A DNA stretch of 64,000 bases from NCBI GenBank assembly GCA_963744905.1, contig CAVUUV010000005.1, forward strand, positions 434,001 through 498,000. Direction: 5' to 3'. Source of the stretch: DATFFO01 sp963744905. Its GTDB lineage: Bacteria > Actinomycetota > Acidimicrobiia > Spongiisociales > ZC4RG35. Below, piece by piece: positions 17,048 to 26,255 of the stretch (positions within the stretch are counted from its first letter, which is position 1; every line of letters begins with the position of its first letter). The notes beneath the pieces are model-generated. The model worked only from the letters and a program-made list of their open reading frames with translations, was not told the origin of the DNA and searched no databases. Made by a program: the position numbers and the translations under genes.

Positions 17048-19578
17048 CAGCCCACACCCTGGGCGGCCACCACACCCCGGTCGATGCCCCGCAGAGCTTC
17101 GGTGCACGTCTGGCTCATCTCCGGGAAGGCCTCCCGAACCTGACGCACCAGGTCGACCAATTGACGTGAAACCCGGACGAAATCCCCGGGTGCCATCAGC
17201 CGGTCGGGGAGGTCTTCGAGCTCGGTCCCCGAGGCCCATTCGTACACCGCTCTCACCACCCCGCTCTCGGGACGGCGGCTGAGGGGCAGTTTCCGCCGGC
17301 TCTCAGCCCCGGAAAGCTCCTTCCACAGCTCTACCAGCTCCGCCCACCGTTCGGCCAGCCTGGCCGTCGGCCACGCCGGCTCTCCCCCCGCCTCGCGCCT
17401 CGGCTCGTATACGAAGGTGGAGCACAGCCCGGCCAGCTCCGCAGCCCCGAGGTCCCAGAGGAGGCCCCTCTCGATGGCTTCGGTGAGAAGGAGGTCCAGC
17501 TCGTTGTAGATGAACCGAAGCCTCTCACCCCGGGGGGTGAGACTCCAGCCGTCCACATAGTCCCATTGACGCAGGAGGTCATGGATGAGCCAGAACTGCT
17601 CGACCAGACCGGCCCCGCCTGCCGAACCCAAGCCGCGCAACTGATCCAGACGACGCCGGGTTCGCCGAGCCTTGTGCAGCCAGCGCACATGGTCGTCGGC
17701 ATCCGGGCAGGAAGCAACCGGATGGTCGATCTCCCTGCTGGCTTCCCGTCGCCGCTCCCGGGACGGTGGAGCCAGCTTGCGCATCAGACGGAGGGCGTCC
17801 TGGCGGAACCTGCGGTCCCGGGGGCGAAACGGGGTGGGCAAATCGATGCGCCCGGCCTGACGCGTCCCCGCCACCACGTCCCGGGCGCCAATGGTCGACA
17901 CCCGGCCCGAGGTGCCAAGGACCAGAAGACGCGCTCCCCTGTTCCGGGCCAGCCGCTTGAGCACCGCGTAACGACCTTGACGTGAGCCTCCGGGGACGTC
18001 GATCACGTCTCCCGGTCGAAGTTCTCCGGCCAGGCCCCGGGTGTGTCCGTCGCCTCCTGCCGATATCAGGCCGGCATACTCGGACACGGAACCGCGCTCA
18101 CATTCGGCCCTGGCCTCTTCTTCCGCCAGACGCTGTTCCATCTCTGCGATGCGGGTGGTGGCGGTCTCGGATCTCCTGGCATGCTGAAACTGGGCGAAGG
18201 AGGCCGACAGCAGCTCCTCGGCCCGGACCTCCTCGTAGTTGGCGACGAGGTTGGCGGCCATGTTGTAAGTGGGGCGAAAGCTCGACCTGAGTTCATGGCT
18301 GCCGGCCGAGGCGACCGAGACCACATCGCCGAAGGGAACGAACCGAGAGTGAAGGACGATGCCGTGGCCGACCTCGTCGATGCCACGGCGGCCCGCCCGA
18401 CCCGTCAGCTGGGTGTAGTCGCCCGCCTGCATCAGCTCGTGGCTCTCCCCGTTGAATTTGGTCAGACTCTCGAGGACGACGGTCCTGGCCGGCATGTTGA
18501 TGCCCAAGGCCAGCGTCTCTGTTGCAAACACGACGCCCAGGAAGCCGGCGGCGAACAACTCCTCCACGGTCTCCTTGAAGGCGGGGACCATCCCGGCGTG
18601 GTGAGCCGCCACACCGACCTCCAGGCCCGCCATCAGGCGGTCGTAACCGAGCACCCCCAAGTCGGCATCACTCAGGTGAGCCGTCCTCGCTTCGGCGATC
18701 CGTCGGATCTCGGGTCGGTCGTCTGGCCGGGTCAGACGGAGCCCGGCCTCCATGGCGGCCAGGGCGGCGGCATCACATCCCGCCCGGGAGAAGATGAAGT
18801 AGATGGCGGGCAACATGCTGCGCTGCGCCAACTCCTCCACTACCTCGACCCGGCGCGGGGTGGTGAAACGGTGCGATCTGCCCCGCTCCAGACCCAGCAT
18901 CCGCTCGATACGGGGATTGGGCCTGTGTGCCCCGTCGCGCTGCACGAAGGTCGGATACAAGGAGATCTCGTGGCTGTGGCGGTCCTTGATCATGTACTCG
19001 GCCTCCAGCGGTACGGGCCGTTCCCGGGCCACCACGAGGTCCGTGGCTCCTCTTCTCTCCCGTACCCACTCGGCGAATTCGGGGGCGTTGGCGATCGTGG
19101 CCGACAGGGCGACCATCTGCACCCGGGCAGGTGCATGGATGATGATCTCTTCCCACACCGCCCCGCGGAATGGGTCCTGGAGGTAGTGCACCTCGTCGAG
19201 GACCACAACCTCCACCCGATCGAGCGATCCGGTGTCGGCATAGATCATGTTTCGCAGCACCTCGGTGGTCATGACGACGACATCGCCCTCACCGTTGATG
19301 ACGTTGTCCCCGGTGAGCAATCCCACCCTTCCGGGCCCGTATCTGTCGACCAGATCACCGAACTTCTGGTTGGAGAGGGCCTTGATCGGAGTGGTGTAGA
19401 ACGCCCTCCGCCCCTTCTCCAGGGCCAGAGCCACGGCGGCGTCGGCTACCAACGTCTTGCCGGAACCGGTCGGAGCAGTGACCACTACCGACCGGCCGGC
19501 CGCTATTGCCTCGGCAGCCTCGAGCTGGAAGGGGTCGGGTCGGAAAGGCAGTGAGGAAAAGAAATCGGACAGGTTCAT
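17047..19578 (-). CDS. SKI2/Mtr4-like DEVH-box helicase (HelY-like)
   Basis: An 843-aa superfamily-2 helicase. Walker A is at 35-42 (APTGSGKT), the DEVH box at 128-131 (VVVLDEVHYLQ), motif III is ALSATIAN, and motif VI is QLTGRAGRRGID. The C-terminal DSHCT-like region matches the actinobacterial HelY family of putative RNA helicases. ATG 19578 overlaps the tatC stop (ATGA). The reading frame stays open upstream through tatC, but that part is antisense-free overlap in the wrong frame and is not helicase. Confidence 0.93.
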   Translation of the reverse strand: MNLSDFFSSLPFRPDPFQLEAAEAIAAGRSVVVTAPTGSGKTLVADAAVALALEKGRRAFYTTPIKALSNQKFGDLVDRYGPGRVGLLTGDNVINGEGDVVVMTTEVLRNMIYADTGSLDRVEVVVLDEVHYLQDPFRGAVWEEIIIHAPARVQMVALSATIANAPEFAEWVRERRGATDLVVARERPVPLEAEYMIKDRHSHEISLYPTFVQRDGAHRPNPRIERMLGLERGRSHRFTTPRRVEVVEELAQRSMLPAIYFIFSRAGCDAAALAAMEAGLRLTRPDDRPEIRRIAEARTAHLSDADLGVLGYDRLMAGLEVGVAAHHAGMVPAFKETVEELFAAGFLGVVFATETLALGINMPARTVVLESLTKFNGESHELMQAGDYTQLTGRAGRRGIDEVGHGIVLHSRFVPFGDVVSVASAGSHELRSSFRPTYNMAANLVANYEEVRAEELLSASFAQFQHARRSETATTRIAEMEQRLAEEEARAECERGSVSEYAGLISAGGDGHTRGLAGELRPGDVIDVPGGSRQGRYAVLKRLARNRGARLLVLGTSGRVSTIGARDVVAGTRQAGRIDLPTPFRPRDRRFRQDALRLMRKLAPPSRERRREASREIDHPVASCPDADDHVRWLHKARRTRRRLDQLRGLGSAGGAGLVEQFWLIHDLLRQWDYVDGWSLTPRGERLRFIYNELDLLLTEAIERGLLWDLGAAELAGLCSTFVYEPRREAGGEPAWPTARLAERWAELVELWKELSGAESRRKLPLSRRPESGVVRAVYEWASGTELEDLPDRLMAPGDFVRVSRQLVDLVRQVREAFPEMSQTCTEALRGIDRGVVAAQGVG

Positions 19579-20288
19579 CGATGCAGCACCAGCCGCACCA
19601 GCCAGTAGGTGGCCTCGTACATGAGGTAGAGCGGAACCGACAGCAGGGTCAGGGTCAGCGCGTCTCCGGTTGGAGTTATCAGAGCGGCCCCGGTCACCAC
19701 GATCAGCACCGCCCATCGGCGGCCCTTGGCCAGCTGGCGGGAAGTGACGACGCCTGCCGCCGCGGCGGCAAAGATGAACACGGGATAGAGGAACGAAGCC
19801 CCGAAGGCGAGAAGATAACGCAGGGCGAAGGAGTAGTACTCGGACAGTCGCAGATCGCTGCGGACATCGGGAAAGATGTTGAGCAGGAAGCCCAGGGCCC
19901 GGGGAAGGGTCCAGTACCCGAAGGCAACTCCGCCCAGGAACAGGACCACCATCGTCGAGATGATCGGGACCGCCCAGCGCCGCTCCCGGTGGGTGAGGGC
20001 CGGATTGATGAACGCCCAGATCTGATAGAGCACGACAGGGCTGGCCATGATGAGGCCACCGAAGAACGCTACCCGCATCAGCACTCCCCACTGTTCGGTA
20101 GGCCCGAACACCTGGAACTGGGCCGAGGGGTCGGACTGATGGAAGGGCCGCTCGATGATGTGCCGCAAGGGGGAGGAGAAGATAAAGGCGACTATGCCCG
20201 CCCCGAGGACGGCGGCCCCGGCCTTGAGGATGCGCCACCTGAGCTCATCGAGGTGGGCAAGGATGGGTTTGGCCTCGTCGGCCCTCAC
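19575..20288 (-). CDS. tatC: Sec-independent translocase protein TatC
   Basis: A 237-aa polytopic membrane protein with six predicted membrane segments. The N-terminal HLDELRWRIL, the conserved periplasmic/first-loop FGPTEQWGVLMRVAF and the FINPALTHRERRW segment are TatC hallmarks. It binds twin-arginine signal peptides. It is cotranscribed with tatA/B upstream (4-base overlap) and the helicase downstream. Confidence 0.95.
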   Translation of the reverse strand: MRADEAKPILAHLDELRWRILKAGAAVLGAGIVAFIFSSPLRHIIERPFHQSDPSAQFQVFGPTEQWGVLMRVAFFGGLIMASPVVLYQIWAFINPALTHRERRWAVPIISTMVVLFLGGVAFGYWTLPRALGFLLNIFPDVRSDLRLSEYYSFALRYLLAFGASFLYPVFIFAAAAAGVVTSRQLAKGRRWAVLIVVTGAALITPTGDALTLTLLSVPLYLMYEATYWLVRLVLHR

Positions 20289-20704
20289 GCTCCGGTGTCC
20301 TCGTCGTCCTTCCCGACCGGCTCAGCGGGAGCGGCATCGTCGGTCGCTCGATCGACACCTTCGATGCGGTCCAGGTCGGAGAGGGCGTCGGCCGGGGTCG
20401 GCCCTGACTTGGGCTCTGGCCCCACCCAACCCAGGCGGCTGACGTCGGCGGAGGTGGCATCGATCTCACGACCCACCTGGCCCAGCTCCTCCTTGACCGA
20501 CCTGAGCGGCGCTTCCAGATCCTCTCTGAGAGTGCGCAGGTCGCCGACTTCCGACTCCAGGCCCATCCTCAGATCACGGGCAGCTTTGCGCAGCTCGACC
20601 GACCAGGCCGCCAGCTTGCGAGCGGCGTCGGGCAGACGCTGCGGTCCCAGTACCACGAGTGCCAGGAGGAGGATGATGATGATCTCGCTTCCCTGGAGCA
20701 TCAC
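20285..20704 (-). CDS. Twin-arginine translocase TatA/TatB-like subunit
   Basis: A 139-aa protein with a short N-terminal membrane helix (SEIIIILLLALVVLGPQRLP), the conserved FGP-like turn (here LGPQRLP), an amphipathic helix, then a charged tail ending TPADALSD and acidic residues. The length and the L-P-D-A-A-R-K pattern fit TatB more than TatA, but the distinction is not secure. ATG 20704 or 20701 may be used. Confidence 0.88.
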   Translation of the reverse strand: MMLQGSEIIIILLLALVVLGPQRLPDAARKLAAWSVELRKAARDLRMGLESEVGDLRTLREDLEAPLRSVKEELGQVGREIDATSADVSRLGWVGPEPKSGPTPADALSDLDRIEGVDRATDDAAPAEPVGKDDEDTGA

Positions 20705-20757
20705 CCCATGGTAGGCCCGTCTCGGGCTGAGTCAGGCCCGGATCGTGGGAGGGAAGG

Positions 20758-21048
20758 TCAGCCGGCCAGAAGCCGGAACGGGTCGGGCTCGTTCTCCAGC
20801 GCGGCGGCGAAGCGGGCGATCTCCTCCTCGGTGATCGGGGCCACGCTGACCACCTCGTAGGCGACACCGGTGGCCAGGAGGACGTTCACCACCCGGGCGT
20901 TGGCCGGCCGACGTTGCAGCAGGGAGCAGGTCGGGCATGTGAACCTGTAGGTGCCCTCGTCCTCGTGTGGGGCGAGCTCGAGGGCCAGGTCACCGGGTGT
21001 CAGGTGGATGTCTCCGCACCGGGTGCAAGTCGTCTTGATGGTGGTCAT
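20758..21048 (-). CDS. Small zinc-ribbon protein, unknown function
   Basis: A 96-aa protein from ATG 21048 with two CxxC pairs (CTRCGD near residue 8 and FTCPTCSL near residue 35), likely binding one zinc ion. The C-terminal half is helical and acidic. ATG 21063 would add MRRYF. It sits between pafC and tatA/B, apparently in the same transcription unit. Its role is not known. Confidence 0.75.
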   Translation of the reverse strand: MTTIKTTCTRCGDIHLTPGDLALELAPHEDEGTYRFTCPTCSLLQRRPANARVVNVLLATGVAYEVVSVAPITEEEIARFAAALENEPDPFRLLAG

Positions 21049-21135
21049 GAAATATCTCCGCACTCCGCTGTCTCCAGTTCGCTATCGGCCCGGGCGGCGT
21101 GAAACTGAAGGGGTCTATCGGCCCCTCGAGCCAGG

Positions 21136-22065
21136 TCAGCGATACCGGACCAGGATGCTCTTGCGCAGCTCCGACAGCGCCTGGGCCACCTCGGGACCTT
21201 CTCGCAATGAGGCGGCGCCACCCAGGCGGAGAAGGAGGCGTGCCGCCACACGCGGATCGGCGGCAGAGAACTCGACCACCAGCTTGCCCTTCTCTTCGTC
21301 CCGGACTTCCACCGGGTAGTAATCAGGGACCCAACGAGCCGGAGCCGAGAGCTCGATGACACAGCGGGCGTCCTCCTCCGAGGGAACGTACTGGACCACG
21401 GGTTCGGGCGTCTTCGGGGGTGGCTCGAAGCGATCGGCGGTAACCCTGACTTCTCGTATCCGGTCGAGGCGAAACACTCTCTCCGCCCTGGCCAGGCGGC
21501 AGTAGCCGGTCAGGTACCAGTTGCCCAGCGCGGCGAAAACGGTCCATGGCTCGACCGCCCTACGGGTGGTCTCGCCCTTGGAGAGTGAGGTGTAGGTGAT
21601 CTCGACCACGTTGTGCGAACCGGCGGCCTGGCGCAACGGCCCGACCAGATCCGGCTCGCCCGCCACGTCGACTGCCAGACCGGTGCCTCCATCGGGTGCG
21701 ATGGTGGCCGCCAACTTGTCTACCGCCGATTCCAGCGCCGGGCTGCCCTGACCCGACGCCAGAACGGCCATGGCCGAGGCGAGCATGGACAGGGTCTCGG
21801 TCGGGGTCAGGCGTGGTGCTCCGGCGAAGTAGTCGGCGGTGTCGACCACGACTTCGTCGTCGTCGATGAAGGCCACCATGAGATCCCCTGGTCCGTAGCC
21901 GGGCAGGCCGCATACGAAGACCATGTCCAGGTCGTTGGCCAGCTCGGCCTCGTCCCGGTATCCGAACCTGGCGCAGACGTCGGCGACCGTGGTCCCGGGA
22001 TGGGCGATCACCCAGGGGAGCATGGTGAGGATGCGAGTGAGTCGGGTGGCGGTCCGGGTACTCAC
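21136..22065 (-). CDS. pafC: WYL-domain transcriptional regulator PafC
   Basis: A 309-aa protein with an N-terminal winged-helix-like segment (RLTRILTMLPWVIAHPGTTV) and a WYL domain (VFAALGNWYLTGYCRLA, then FRLDRIREVRV). In mycobacteria PafB and PafC form a heterodimer activating a LexA-independent DNA-damage response. Location immediately after pafB with a 4-base overlap and next to pafA supports the assignment. Confidence 0.92.
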   Translation of the reverse strand: MSTRTATRLTRILTMLPWVIAHPGTTVADVCARFGYRDEAELANDLDMVFVCGLPGYGPGDLMVAFIDDDEVVVDTADYFAGAPRLTPTETLSMLASAMAVLASGQGSPALESAVDKLAATIAPDGGTGLAVDVAGEPDLVGPLRQAAGSHNVVEITYTSLSKGETTRRAVEPWTVFAALGNWYLTGYCRLARAERVFRLDRIREVRVTADRFEPPPKTPEPVVQYVPSEEDARCVIELSAPARWVPDYYPVEVRDEEKGKLVVEFSAADPRVAARLLLRLGGAASLREGPEVAQALSELRKSILVRYR

Positions 22066-22970
22066 AATGTGGCCTCGAGGAGTTCCACGAACCGGGATCG
22101 CAACTGGGGTGGTGCCACTATCTCTGCGGCGTCATCGAAGCTGAGCATCCATCCGAAGAAGGCGTCGACGTTGGTCACCGGCAGATCGACGGTGAGAGGG
22201 CCCCTGTCGTGAGGAACGTGGAGGGTGCGGGCAGCCCACCAGGCGATCTGGGGATCGAAGGTGACGGTGGCCATGATCCTTTCGTCACCGCCCGCCTCCC
22301 ATGGGTGTGATTCGATCTCGGCCCGCAGGTCGAAGTCGGTGGGCCGGGTGAAGGCGTCTGCCTCGCTCTCTACTTCCAGGTCCCGCATGCGGTCCACCCG
22401 AAACACCCTCATCCCGCTCTCGCCCTCACCCACCAGGTACCAGTGGCCGCGGCGATGGGCCAGGCCGTAGGGCTTGATGTGACGGTCGCTATCGCGATAG
22501 CCGAAAGCCACCCGGCGTCGCTCCGACACCGCCGCGAACAGGTCGCCGAGCCGATCAGACGACGCTCCCAGGTCGGCTCCCAGAGGCTCCTGGCCCCCTT
22601 CGGGGCCCATGCCTCCCAGCTTGAACAGGGCATCTGCCGGGGCGGGGCCGCCCCCCAGACGGACTACGCGGGCGGCCAGGGCCAAAGCCGCCCGTTCCTC
22701 GTCGGTCAGGCCGGGATCGGGAAGCCGATAGGCGTCGGGATCGATCGTGTAGCCGTGCTCGAGGCCCCAGCCATCCGCCTCGCTCAACTCGAGGGGTATG
22801 CCGATCCGACGGAGGAGGTCCTTGTCACGCTCGAACATGCGGCGGAAGGCCTCGTCGGAGGACCCTCCATAACCCGCCACCCGGTTGCGGATCTCGGAGG
22901 CCGGAACCGGACGCCCCGTGGTGAGGAGAAAGGCGAGCAGATTGAGCAGGCGCTCGATGACGTTGCGCAT
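22062..22970 (-). CDS. pafB: WYL-domain transcriptional regulator PafB
   Basis: A 302-aa protein starting MRNVIERLLNLLAFLL, the normal PafB N-terminus with a wHTH region, followed by a WYL domain (GYRDSDRHIKPYGLAHRRGH, then WYLVGEGE, then FRVDRMRDLEV). ATG 22970 is chosen over an upstream ATG at 23141 because residues before it are unlike the family and would run through a strong dyad. The 183-base space between this start and the pafA stop contains four TTCTTTGGAC motifs, so pafBC may have its own promoter or attenuator. Confidence 0.92.
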   Translation of the reverse strand: MRNVIERLLNLLAFLLTTGRPVPASEIRNRVAGYGGSSDEAFRRMFERDKDLLRRIGIPLELSEADGWGLEHGYTIDPDAYRLPDPGLTDEERAALALAARVVRLGGGPAPADALFKLGGMGPEGGQEPLGADLGASSDRLGDLFAAVSERRRVAFGYRDSDRHIKPYGLAHRRGHWYLVGEGESGMRVFRVDRMRDLEVESEADAFTRPTDFDLRAEIESHPWEAGGDERIMATVTFDPQIAWWAARTLHVPHDRGPLTVDLPVTNVDAFFGWMLSFDDAAEIVAPPQLRSRFVELLEATL

Positions 22971-23038
22971 CGCTCCCCATTCAACCGGACCGGAATCGAG
23001 AAGTGAACGACCATCCGCCACCCCGCCCGGCCCCGCCT

Positions 23039-23145
23039 TTCTTTGGACGTCAACAGACGCCCCCCACCTTCTTTGGACGGTGACTATCGCTATGCGTTCC
23101 CGACGGTCCAAAGAAGCCCAGAACCGTTCCCCGGCGTCCAAAGAA
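23039..23145. promoter_or_regulatory. Nested dyad of four TTCTTTGGAC motifs between pafA and pafB
   Basis: TTCTTTGGAC occurs at 23039-23048 and 23069-23078, and its reverse complement at 23106-23115 and 23136-23145. The direct copies are 30 bp apart, the inverted copies are also 30 bp apart, and both pairs share one centre near 23092. It could be a multi-site operator for pafBC or nested RNA stems. The last ten bases before 23154 separate it from the pafA stop. Confidence 0.75.
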
Positions 23146-23153
23146 GCGAGCGG

Positions 23154-24509
23154 CTAGAGGCTGTCGATGAGGCGATCCACCCGTTCGTCGTGTGACTTGA
23201 AGGGGTCCTTGCACAGCACGGTGCGCTGGGCCTGGTCATTCAGCTTGAGATGAACCCAGTCCACCGTGAAGTCGCGCTTGCGGGCCTTGGCCACCCGGAT
23301 GAACTCGCCCCGCAGCCGGGCCCGGGTGGTTTGGGGAGGCACCCGGACGGCGTTGCTGATCTCCGAGTCGGTCACGATCCGATCCACCATCCCCTTGGCC
23401 GCCATCATGTTGTAGATGCCACGGGATCGGTCCACGTCGTGATAGGAGAGGTCGAGCATGGCCAGGCGGGGATCGCCCATCACGACGTGTCGCTGACCGC
23501 GGTAGCGCTCCATCACCTTGTACTTGATCACCCAGTCGATCTCTCGGTCGAGGGTCATCGGGTCCTTCTCGAGCCCGGTGAGGAGGTGCTCCCACATCTC
23601 AACCGCCCGCTGGACCTGGGGAGGGAATCCGGGGCTGCGGGCGAAGCGCATGGCCCGGTCCAGGTACTCCCACTGGATGTCCAGCGCCGACAACTCGCGG
23701 CCGTTGGCCAGGCGGATCTTCTTGCGACATGTCAGGTCATGGGAGATGTCACGGATAGAGCGAATCGGATTCTCCAGCGTCAGGTCCCTGAAGACCACGT
23801 CGCGCTCGACCATCTGCAGGAGCGCCACCACCGTCCCCACCTTGACGAAAGTGGCGTACTCGCTCATGTTCGAGTCTCCGGCGATGACGTGAAGGCGCCG
23901 GAACCGCTCCGCATCCGCATGGGGCTCGTCGCGGGTGTTGATGATGGGCCGGGACCGGGTGGTGGCCGACGACACACCCTCCCAGATGTGCTCGGCCCGC
24001 TGCGAGAGCGAAAAGGTAGTGCCGCGTGGGGTCTGGGTCAGCTTGCCCGCCCCCAGGAAGATCTGGCGGGTCACGAGGAACGGGATCAGGACGTCGACCG
24101 TACGGTGGAAATCCTTGTGCCGGCTGACCAGATAGTTCTCGTGGCACCCGTACGAGTTACCGGCCGAGTCGGTGTTGTTCTTGAAGAGGTAGATCTCGCC
24201 CCGGATCCCCTCCTCCTCCAGACGCTGTTCGGCGGAGTGGACCAGGCCCTCGAGGATCCGCTCCCCGGCCTTGTCGTGAGCGACGAGGTCGGTCAGAGAG
24301 TCGCACTCGGGAGTGGCGTACTCGGGGTGGCTGCCGACGTCCAGATAGAGGCGGGCGCCGTTCTCCAGGAAGACGTTGGACGATCTTCCCCACGAGACCA
24401 CACGCCGGAACAGGTAGCGGGCTACCTCGTCGGGGCTGAGCCGGCGCTGGCCCCGCAGCGTGCAGGTGACGCCGTACTCGTTTTCCAGACCGAAGATTCG
24501 ACGATCCAC
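23154..24509 (-). CDS. pafA: Pup--protein ligase PafA
   Basis: A 451-aa glutamine-synthetase-like enzyme that couples the C-terminal glutamate of Pup to substrate lysines with ATP. Motifs are the N-terminal RRIFGLENEYGV (metal-binding E9 region), the catalytic aspartate D57 in YLDVGSHPEYATPE, and YLFKNNTDSAGNSYGCHENY. Full length. It lies downstream of prcA with a 48-base gap, in the canonical gene order. Confidence 0.97.
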   Translation of the reverse strand: MDRRIFGLENEYGVTCTLRGQRRLSPDEVARYLFRRVVSWGRSSNVFLENGARLYLDVGSHPEYATPECDSLTDLVAHDKAGERILEGLVHSAEQRLEEEGIRGEIYLFKNNTDSAGNSYGCHENYLVSRHKDFHRTVDVLIPFLVTRQIFLGAGKLTQTPRGTTFSLSQRAEHIWEGVSSATTRSRPIINTRDEPHADAERFRRLHVIAGDSNMSEYATFVKVGTVVALLQMVERDVVFRDLTLENPIRSIRDISHDLTCRKKIRLANGRELSALDIQWEYLDRAMRFARSPGFPPQVQRAVEMWEHLLTGLEKDPMTLDREIDWVIKYKVMERYRGQRHVVMGDPRLAMLDLSYHDVDRSRGIYNMMAAKGMVDRIVTDSEISNAVRVPPQTTRARLRGEFIRVAKARKRDFTVDWVHLKLNDQAQRTVLCKDPFKSHDERVDRLIDSL

Positions 24510-24557
24510 CCGGTCAGCCTAGGGGACATCGGGCCGCTTGGGGAGGAGCGTTCCGGA

Positions 24558-25235
24558 TCAGCCGGCGTCCTGTTGGGCCGCCTCGCCGTTCTCGACACGC
24601 CGGAAGCTGCGCCGACCGTTGGAGGCGTCGAGAACCGCGATTTCCCAGCCCTCCGACTCACGCTCCTCGGCTCGATGAAAGGCCTCCGTACCCACCTCGA
24701 TCGCCTCTTCCAGGGTCAGGCCCTGGCGCCAGGACTCCTCCAGCGCCGACACCAGCCCTTCCGCCTTACCGCCGATGGCGGCGAAATGACGCTCGTCGTA
24801 GAGGGTGCCGTCGTAGGAGACCCGATACAGCTTGTTCTCCTCGTCACCGATGCCCAGCTCGGCGATGAGCACCTCCACCTCGTAGGGCTTGAGCTCATGG
24901 CTGAAGATGTGACCCAGAGTCTGGGCGAAGGCGGTGGCCAGGGCCCGGGCATTGACATCCTCGCGGCTGTACAGGTAGCCCATCAGGTCGGCCTGGCGGA
25001 CGCCCGCCTTGCGCAAGGTGTCGTACTCGTTATACCGGCCCACGCCGGCGAAGGCGATGCGGTCGTACACCTCGGCGATCTTGTGCAGTGACCTGGATGG
25101 GTTCTCCGCCATGATCAGCAGGCCATGGCCGTATTCCAGGGCCACTATCGAGCGGCCCCGGGCGATCCCCTTGCGGGCAAACTCGGCCTTGTCCCGAACC
25201 AGTTGTTCGGGAGCCACATAGAAGGGCATGCTCAT
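24558..25235 (-). CDS. prcA: Proteasome alpha subunit
   Basis: A 225-aa outer-ring subunit of the 20S core. The N-terminus MSMPFYVAPEQLVRDKAEFA contains the H0 helix that gates the chamber, and the GRSIVALEYGHGLLIMAENP segment is typical. No propeptide and no N-terminal threonine, as expected for alpha. The start overlaps the prcB stop by four bases. Confidence 0.97.
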   Translation of the reverse strand: MSMPFYVAPEQLVRDKAEFARKGIARGRSIVALEYGHGLLIMAENPSRSLHKIAEVYDRIAFAGVGRYNEYDTLRKAGVRQADLMGYLYSREDVNARALATAFAQTLGHIFSHELKPYEVEVLIAELGIGDEENKLYRVSYDGTLYDERHFAAIGGKAEGLVSALEESWRQGLTLEEAIEVGTEAFHRAEERESEGWEIAVLDASNGRRSFRRVENGEAAQQDAG

Positions 25236-26047
25236 CGCACGGTCTCCACTGCTGACCGGGCCACAGGGGTGATTGCCTCGTCGGACAGCTCCTGGATCCC
25301 ATCGACGTCGATGCGGAACACGTTGGGCAGGATGCCCCGCAACAGATCAGGGCCACCGGTGGCGGTGTCCTCCTGGGCGGCGGCGACCAGGGCACGGACG
25401 GCCAGGTCGACGGCAGCGTCGGCATCGATGGCGGGGTCATAGGCGGTGCGGAGGTAGGACTTGGCCAGACGCGATCCGGAGCCGGTGGTGGCGAAGTCCG
25501 TCTCCTCATACCTGCCTCCGACCACGTCGTAGCTGTACAGTCGCCCCCGGTCGGTGACATCGTCGTAACCGGCGAAGAGAGGCACTACCACCAGACCCTG
25601 GATTGCCATGGGCAGCTGACCTCGCACCAGCCGGGCCAGGAAAGTCGCCTTGCCCTCCAGGGTGAGACGCCGGCCCTCGAGCTTCTCATAGTGCTCGAGC
25701 TCGACCTGGAAGAGGCGGACCATCTCGATGGCCAGCCCGGCGGTTCCGGCAATGGCCACGGCCGAGAAATGATCGGCCCGGAAAACCTTCTGAATCTGGC
25801 GATGGGCTACCAGATGGCCCTCGGTGGCGCGGCGATCACCGGCGATCACCACCCCGTCGGCATAGCGCAGGGCCAGGACAGTGGTCCCCTCGGGCAGGGA
25901 CAGCTCCCGGCCCGCCCCTGGAGGCAGATCCCAGCTCGGGACGGCGCCGACCTCCCTGAGCAGTTCACTGAAGCTGGCACCCGGCACCGGTGCGTCGAGC
26001 GGCAGAGGAAATCGCGGCATAGGTCCGTCACTGTAGACCGGACTCAT
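25232..26047 (-). CDS. prcB: Proteasome beta subunit
   Basis: A 271-aa catalytic subunit. A propeptide of about 54 residues ends at LPEG, exposing the nucleophile threonine T55 (EG|TTVLALRYADG). Downstream GDRRATEGHLVAHR contains further active-site positions. The propeptide is processed during assembly. It is followed by prcA (4-base overlap) and preceded by pup after 18 bases. Confidence 0.97.
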   Translation of the reverse strand: MSPVYSDGPMPRFPLPLDAPVPGASFSELLREVGAVPSWDLPPGAGRELSLPEGTTVLALRYADGVVIAGDRRATEGHLVAHRQIQKVFRADHFSAVAIAGTAGLAIEMVRLFQVELEHYEKLEGRRLTLEGKATFLARLVRGQLPMAIQGLVVVPLFAGYDDVTDRGRLYSYDVVGGRYEETDFATTGSGSRLAKSYLRTAYDPAIDADAAVDLAVRALVAAAQEDTATGGPDLLRGILPNVFRIDVDGIQELSDEAITPVARSAVETVR

Positions 26048-26065
26048 GCCAAGCCTTACGTCGGT

Positions 26066-26254
26066 CTACTGACCGCCCTTTTGCACGTAGTTCTTGACGA
26101 ACTCCTCGGCGTTCTCCTCCAGCACCGAATCGATCTCGTCGAGGAGATCGTCGAGCTCGTCCAGGTCGGACTCGGATTCGACGACTTCGATCTCCTCGAC
26201 CTCGTCGGTCTTCTGGTCCCGGCTTCGCGGCTTGGATTTCTCTTGCTCGGCCAT
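26066..26254 (-). CDS. pup: Prokaryotic ubiquitin-like protein Pup
   Basis: A 62-aa disordered acidic protein ending in VQKGGQ. The C-terminal glutamine must be deamidated by Dop to glutamate before PafA can attach it to lysines. The central coiled-coil-forming stretch (LDELDDLLDEIDSVLEE) is the ARC/Mpa-binding element. It lies one base after dop, in the classic dop-pup-prcB-prcA order. Confidence 0.97.
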   Translation of the reverse strand: MAEQEKSKPRSRDQKTDEVEEIEVVESESDLDELDDLLDEIDSVLEENAEEFVKNYVQKGGQ

Positions 26255-26255
26255 G

